Shown in pieces: positions 60,747 to 64,000 of a stretch of 64,000 nucleotides of DNA (the first letter of the stretch is position 1; every line of letters begins with the position of its first letter). The notes under the pieces are model-generated. The model was not told where the DNA came from. It searched no databases and saw only the letters and a list, made by a program, of their open reading frames with translations. The stretch is from Parapontixanthobacter aurantiacus (GTDB lineage: Bacteria > Pseudomonadota > Alphaproteobacteria > Sphingomonadales > Sphingomonadaceae), in the NCBI RefSeq assembly GCF_009827635.1, contig NZ_WTYW01000001.1, positions 1,568,001-1,632,000 of the forward strand. The letters are read 5' to 3'. Position numbers and translations under genes: made by a program.

Positions 60747-61468
60747 ACGTCTTGCTGCCCCTGATCGGAGCCGTCGCCCCGACGGCCGACCACCTCGATC
60801 CGCTCGAACTCTTTCTGGAGGCGGACATCGTCGTCCAGCTCGTGATGGCGGGATTGCTCCTCGCCAGCCTGTGGGTCTGGACCATCATCATCTCCTTCAC
60901 CATGCGAATGGGCAGACTGCGCAAGGCCAGCCGTGTTTTCGAGGACAAGTTCTGGGATGCGGACGACGTCGACCGCTTCATGTCGGAGCGGCGCAGCAAA
61001 GCAACGCCCTCGGCGCGCGTCGCAGATGCGGGCATCCGCGAGTGGCGTCGATCGACTGGTAGCGGAACCGCCGGAGGCTCGACCGGTCCGCGCGATCTCG
61101 ACGGAACGAAGGAACGGCTCTCGATCGCGATGAACAGCCAGGTTGCCATTGAGGCCGACGCGCTCGCCGACCGGCTGAACTTCCTCGCCACCGTCGGTTC
61201 GGTCGCGCCCTTCGTCGGCCTGTTCGGAACCGTCTGGGGCATCATGAACAGCTTCTTTCAGATCGGCGCACAGGAAAACAGTTCGCTCGCCGTCGTAGCA
61301 CCCGGCATTTCAGAGGCGCTCTTTGCGACGGCTATCGGCCTGTTCGCCGCCATTCCCGCGGTCATCGCCTACAACCGGTTCAGCCACGACGTGAACCGCT
61401 TCGAAGCGCGTCTCGGTCGCTTTGCCGATTCGATCCACGCCGCACTCGGTCGGCAACTGGAGAACTGA
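60743..61468 (+). CDS. tolQ: Tol-Pal motor protein TolQ
   Basis: A 241-residue MotA/TolQ/ExbB-family protein with three transmembrane helices. The first is LVMAGLLLASLWVWTIIISF; the second and third are in FLATVGSVAPFVGLFGTVWGIM and AISEALFATAIGLFAAIPAVIAY. With TolR it makes the proton-driven stator of the Tol system. The ATG at 60743 is chosen by the ATGA overlap with ybgC. Confidence 0.96.
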   Translation: MNVLLPLIGAVAPTADHLDPLELFLEADIVVQLVMAGLLLASLWVWTIIISFTMRMGRLRKASRVFEDKFWDADDVDRFMSERRSKATPSARVADAGIREWRRSTGSGTAGGSTGPRDLDGTKERLSIAMNSQVAIEADALADRLNFLATVGSVAPFVGLFGTVWGIMNSFFQIGAQENSSLAVVAPGISEALFATAIGLFAAIPAVIAYNRFSHDVNRFEARLGRFADSIHAALGRQLEN

Positions 61469-61470
61469 CG

Positions 61471-61932
61471 ATGGCGATGGGACTCCATGCGTCTGGCGGG
61501 CGAAGGTCAGGCGGAAGGCCGGGTGGGCGGCGAGCGCCCATGGCGGAAATCAACGTCACCCCGTTCGTCGACGTGATGCTCGTCCTCCTTATCATCTTCA
61601 TGGTGACCGCTCCGCTGCTGACGGCAGGTGTCCCGGTCGAGTTGCCCGAAAGCCGTGCCAACCCCCTGCCGACCGAGCAACAACAGCCGCTGACGGTCAC
61701 GATTACCGCGGACGGCACGATCTATCTCGGCGAAGAAGCCGTGCCGAGCGGAGCATTCGCCGATCGCCTCGCGGGCATCGTGCCCACGGGCGACAGCACC
61801 ATGCCGGACGTAACGCTGCGGGCAGATACGACATTGCCCTATGGCCGGGTCGTCGCGGTGATGGGCGAACTCAATCGCGCCGGGCTCAATTCGATCTCGC
61901 TGGTAACCAGCGGTTCAGTCACGCCGCCATAG
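61471..61932 (+). CDS. tolR: Tol-Pal motor protein TolR
   Basis: A 153-residue ExbD/TolR protein. INVTPFVDVMLVLLIIFMVTAPLLTAG includes the proton-carrying Asp in the single transmembrane helix (about residues 27-48). A periplasmic domain follows, ending GLNSISLVT. A Gly/Arg-rich N-terminus precedes it. It starts two bases after tolQ. Confidence 0.96.
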   Translation: MAMGLHASGGRRSGGRPGGRRAPMAEINVTPFVDVMLVLLIIFMVTAPLLTAGVPVELPESRANPLPTEQQQPLTVTITADGTIYLGEEAVPSGAFADRLAGIVPTGDSTMPDVTLRADTTLPYGRVVAVMGELNRAGLNSISLVTSGSVTPP

Positions 61933-61944
61933 TAATCGTCGACG

Positions 61945-62736
61945 ATGGCCACTTTGCCCCCGTCTCCGTCCGCGACCTATCGCCGTGAAGAGCGTATCGG
62001 CCTTGCGGTTGCGGCCGCCGCGCATCTGGCGCTCGTCGCCGTCTTGCTGATTCAACCCGCGCCCGAACCATTGAGCGACGTTCCGGAGCGCATGACGGTT
62101 AGCCTGGCGGAGGATGTCGGCCTCGAAGCGACTGCCCCCGTTCCCGTTCCCGAAAGCCGGGCGGCAACCGCGCCGACGCGCGATCCCGAGCCGCCCACCC
62201 CTGAGCAGGTGACCCCCGTTCAGCGAGTCGTCGAGCGGACAGTCGTACCCGACCCTACTCCGAGACCGCGAAGCCAGCCCACGCCTCGTAGGGCCGAACC
62301 CCAGCCGCAGCCGCGCCCCCAACCCGCGCAACGCGGCGGCAGCACGTTCCGCGACGCCTTCAGAAGCGGGCTCGGCGGCAATCCCGACAGCAGCGAAACG
62401 CGCGCCCCGGCGGCGACGTTCGGTGCGAGCGAGCAGGCGGCGCTTGCACAAGCCATCAACCGGCAATTGCGACCGCATTGGCGTGCCCCGCAAGGCGTCG
62501 ATGCCGACAAGCTGGTGACGGTGTTGAGCTGGCGTCTCAATCGCGACGGTTCGCTCGCCGGGACGCCGCGGGTGGTCAGCCAGTCCGGCATCAACGATTC
62601 CAATCGCGCTCAGGCGGACATCCATGCCGAGCAGGCGATCAGGGCGGTGCAGCTTGCCGCACCTTTCAATCTGCCCGAACAATTCTACGACGAATGGAAG
62701 CTGATCAGCGATTGGCGTTTCGACAGAAGGCTATGA
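61945..62736 (+). CDS. tolA: Tol-Pal protein TolA
   Basis: A 263-residue TolA. An N-terminal transmembrane helix (about residues 17-35, IGLAVAAAAHLALVAVLLI) is followed by a long Pro/Gln/Arg-rich periplasmic stalk (about 45-130). The C-terminal TonB/TolA-like domain (about 155-263) ends EQFYDEWKLISDWRFD. The stalk is shorter than in enterobacteria. It links the TolQR motor to TolB/Pal. The stop overlaps tolB (ATGA). Confidence 0.92.
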   Translation: MATLPPSPSATYRREERIGLAVAAAAHLALVAVLLIQPAPEPLSDVPERMTVSLAEDVGLEATAPVPVPESRAATAPTRDPEPPTPEQVTPVQRVVERTVVPDPTPRPRSQPTPRRAEPQPQPRPQPAQRGGSTFRDAFRSGLGGNPDSSETRAPAATFGASEQAALAQAINRQLRPHWRAPQGVDADKLVTVLSWRLNRDGSLAGTPRVVSQSGINDSNRAQADIHAEQAIRAVQLAAPFNLPEQFYDEWKLISDWRFDRRL

Positions 62737-64000
62737 AGCAAATGACGTTCAAGAACCTCCTCTACACAATCGGTTGCATCGGCGCGCTCGTTGCGACGCC
62801 TGCATTCTCCCAGACCGAGACGCCCACCCCCGCCCCCACGCAGGAGCGCAGCGGCGGTCTGTCGGGCAGCGTCACCGACGAAAGCGCGTGGGAAGACATC
62901 GGGATCGCCATTCCCGGCTTCGCGACCGACAACAACGTGCCGACGCCTGCCAATGCGGAAGGAACGGCGGCATTAGGCGTGGCGCTCGCCGAAGTCATCA
63001 CCGCCGATCTCAAGAATAACGGGCTGTTCAAGCCGGTCGGACCCAATCGCCTGCCGCAGCCGCGCTTCGCCAGCATCGCCTCGCCCGTCTGGTCGAACTG
63101 GACCAGTCGCGGCGCCGAAATGCTCGTGCATGGTTACGTGACGAAGCGCGACGACGGACGTCTGACCGTCGGCTGCTACCTCTACGACATCGCGCTGCAG
63201 GACCAGCTGGTCCGCGAAGGCTGGGTCGTGCAGCCGTCGGAATGGCGCCGCGCGGCGCATAAATGCGCCGACCTCATCTATTCGCGCCTGACCGGCGAAA
63301 GCCCGTTCTTCGACAGCAAGATCGCCTATATCGCGGAGACCGGTCCGAAGGGCGACCGCACCAAGCGTCTTGCCATCATGGATAGCGACGGTGCGAACCA
63401 TCGCTTCATCACCAATGGCCGCTCGACCGCACTGACGCCGCGTTATTCGCCCGACTACAGCCAGCTGCTCTATCTCTCCTATGTCGACGGAAACCCGCGA
63501 ATCTACGTCTATGACATCGGCACCGGCAAGCAGCGCCTCGTCGTCGAGAACAAGAACCCGACGCTCGCGCCACGCTGGTCGCCCGACGGGGAGCACATCC
63601 TGTTCTCGATGGCCGTTGCCGGGAATACCGACATCTATCGCGTTCCCGCAACCGGCGGGCGCGTCACGCGCCTGACCGATACGCCAGGCATCGACATCGG
63701 CGGTTCCTATTCTCCGGACGGCTCGCAAATCGTTTTCGAAAGCGATCGTTCGGGTAGCCAGCAAGTCTATGTGATGGATGCGGACGGCTCGAACCAGCGT
63801 CGCCTCACCTTTTTCGGCGGACGCGCGGCAACACCGGAATGGAGCCCGCGCGGCGACCAGATCGCCTTCACGCACATCACCGGCAATTTCCGCATCGGCG
63901 TCATGAACCCGCAGGGCCGCAATCTACGGCATCTGACCAATGGATGGCAGGATGAGGCACCGACCTGGGCACCCAATGGACGCATCTTGCAGTTTTTCCG
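62733..64000 (+). CDS. tolB: Tol-Pal protein TolB, 3' end missing
   Basis: The first 422 codons of tolB. A signal peptide (MKQMTFKNLLYTIG, ending PAFSQ) is followed by the N-terminal domain and at least four WD40-like beta-propeller repeats: SPDYSQLLYLSYVDGNPRIYV, SPDGEHILFSM, SPDGSQIVFESDRSGSQQVYV and SPRGDQIAFTH. It is the periplasmic hub that contacts Pal, TolA and porins. The ATG at 62733 overlaps the tolA stop by four bases. The frame is open to the window end; pal is expected next. Confidence 0.96.
   Translation, partial: MKQMTFKNLLYTIGCIGALVATPAFSQTETPTPAPTQERSGGLSGSVTDESAWEDIGIAIPGFATDNNVPTPANAEGTAALGVALAEVITADLKNNGLFKPVGPNRLPQPRFASIASPVWSNWTSRGAEMLVHGYVTKRDDGRLTVGCYLYDIALQDQLVREGWVVQPSEWRRAAHKCADLIYSRLTGESPFFDSKIAYIAETGPKGDRTKRLAIMDSDGANHRFITNGRSTALTPRYSPDYSQLLYLSYVDGNPRIYVYDIGTGKQRLVVENKNPTLAPRWSPDGEHILFSMAVAGNTDIYRVPATGGRVTRLTDTPGIDIGGSYSPDGSQIVFESDRSGSQQVYVMDADGSNQRRLTFFGGRAATPEWSPRGDQIAFTHITGNFRIGVMNPQGRNLRHLTNGWQDEAPTWAPNGRILQFF

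Overview
The window reads as one continuous stretch of a GC-rich alphaproteobacterial chromosome, most likely Sphingomonadales and probably Erythrobacteraceae. The evidence is a crtZ-crtW ketocarotenoid pair, an ATP synthase zeta subunit, a blue-light LOV histidine kinase like those described from Erythrobacter litoralis, candidate EcfG-type general-stress promoters, an alphaproteobacterial-type SspB, and large Ton/Tol systems. No phage, insertion sequence, CRISPR array or rRNA was seen. The species assignment is inference from gene content.

Layout. 1-1.3 kb (minus): the start of crtZ, then crtW and a hotdog thioesterase. 1.4-5.8 kb (plus): leuC, a tiny membrane protein, leuD, a quinone-reductase-like gene, the ATPase zeta subunit, bolA and grxD, closed by a strong terminator. 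6.1-7.8 kb: a long-insert Nudix hydrolase, tRNA-Arg(TCT) and a queuosine-precursor transporter. 7.8-11.6 kb (minus): ppk-ppx. 11.8-19.8 kb (minus): a compact virB1-2-3-4-6-9-10-11 cluster with no virB5, virB7, virB8 or virD4 in the window. 20-25.7 kb: a divergent TPR protein, a beta-helix-like lipoprotein, a large TonB-dependent receptor and a DUF6445 protein. 25.8-27.8 kb: a TPP riboswitch and thiC. 27.85-29.06 kb: an AT-richer insert with one DUF4062/winged-helix gene.

29-42 kb is a mosaic of small stress-related genes. It holds two PEBP paralogues, a general-stress FMN-binding protein, a fasciclin lipoprotein, a LOV kinase with a single-domain response regulator, SWIB, DoxX, DUF3253, DUF427, DUF2945, DUF3008 and DUF3140. 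Several units carry GGAAC-N16/17-CGTT-like promoters, which suggests a light- and stress-linked EcfG regulon. S41 and S8 peptidase lipoproteins, a secreted dipeptidase and dapD lie among and after them.

45.7-53 kb holds acyl-CoA and alcohol metabolism: three acyl-CoA dehydrogenases, a phosphotransferase, a zinc alcohol dehydrogenase and an SDR. 53-55.6 kb (minus): a membrane-spanning LuxR-type regulator with DUF4019, gmk, an unknown gene and sspB. 55.6-60.2 kb (plus): hisB-hisH-SDR-hisA-(frameshifted membrane gene)-hisF-hisE-HIT. 60.3-64 kb: ybgC-tolQ-tolR-tolA-tolB, with tolB cut by the window end.

The points most worth checking are the single-base frameshift before hisF, the reduced VirB cluster, the repeated EcfG-like promoters, the TPR/lipoprotein/TonB-receptor module and the DUF4062 insert.
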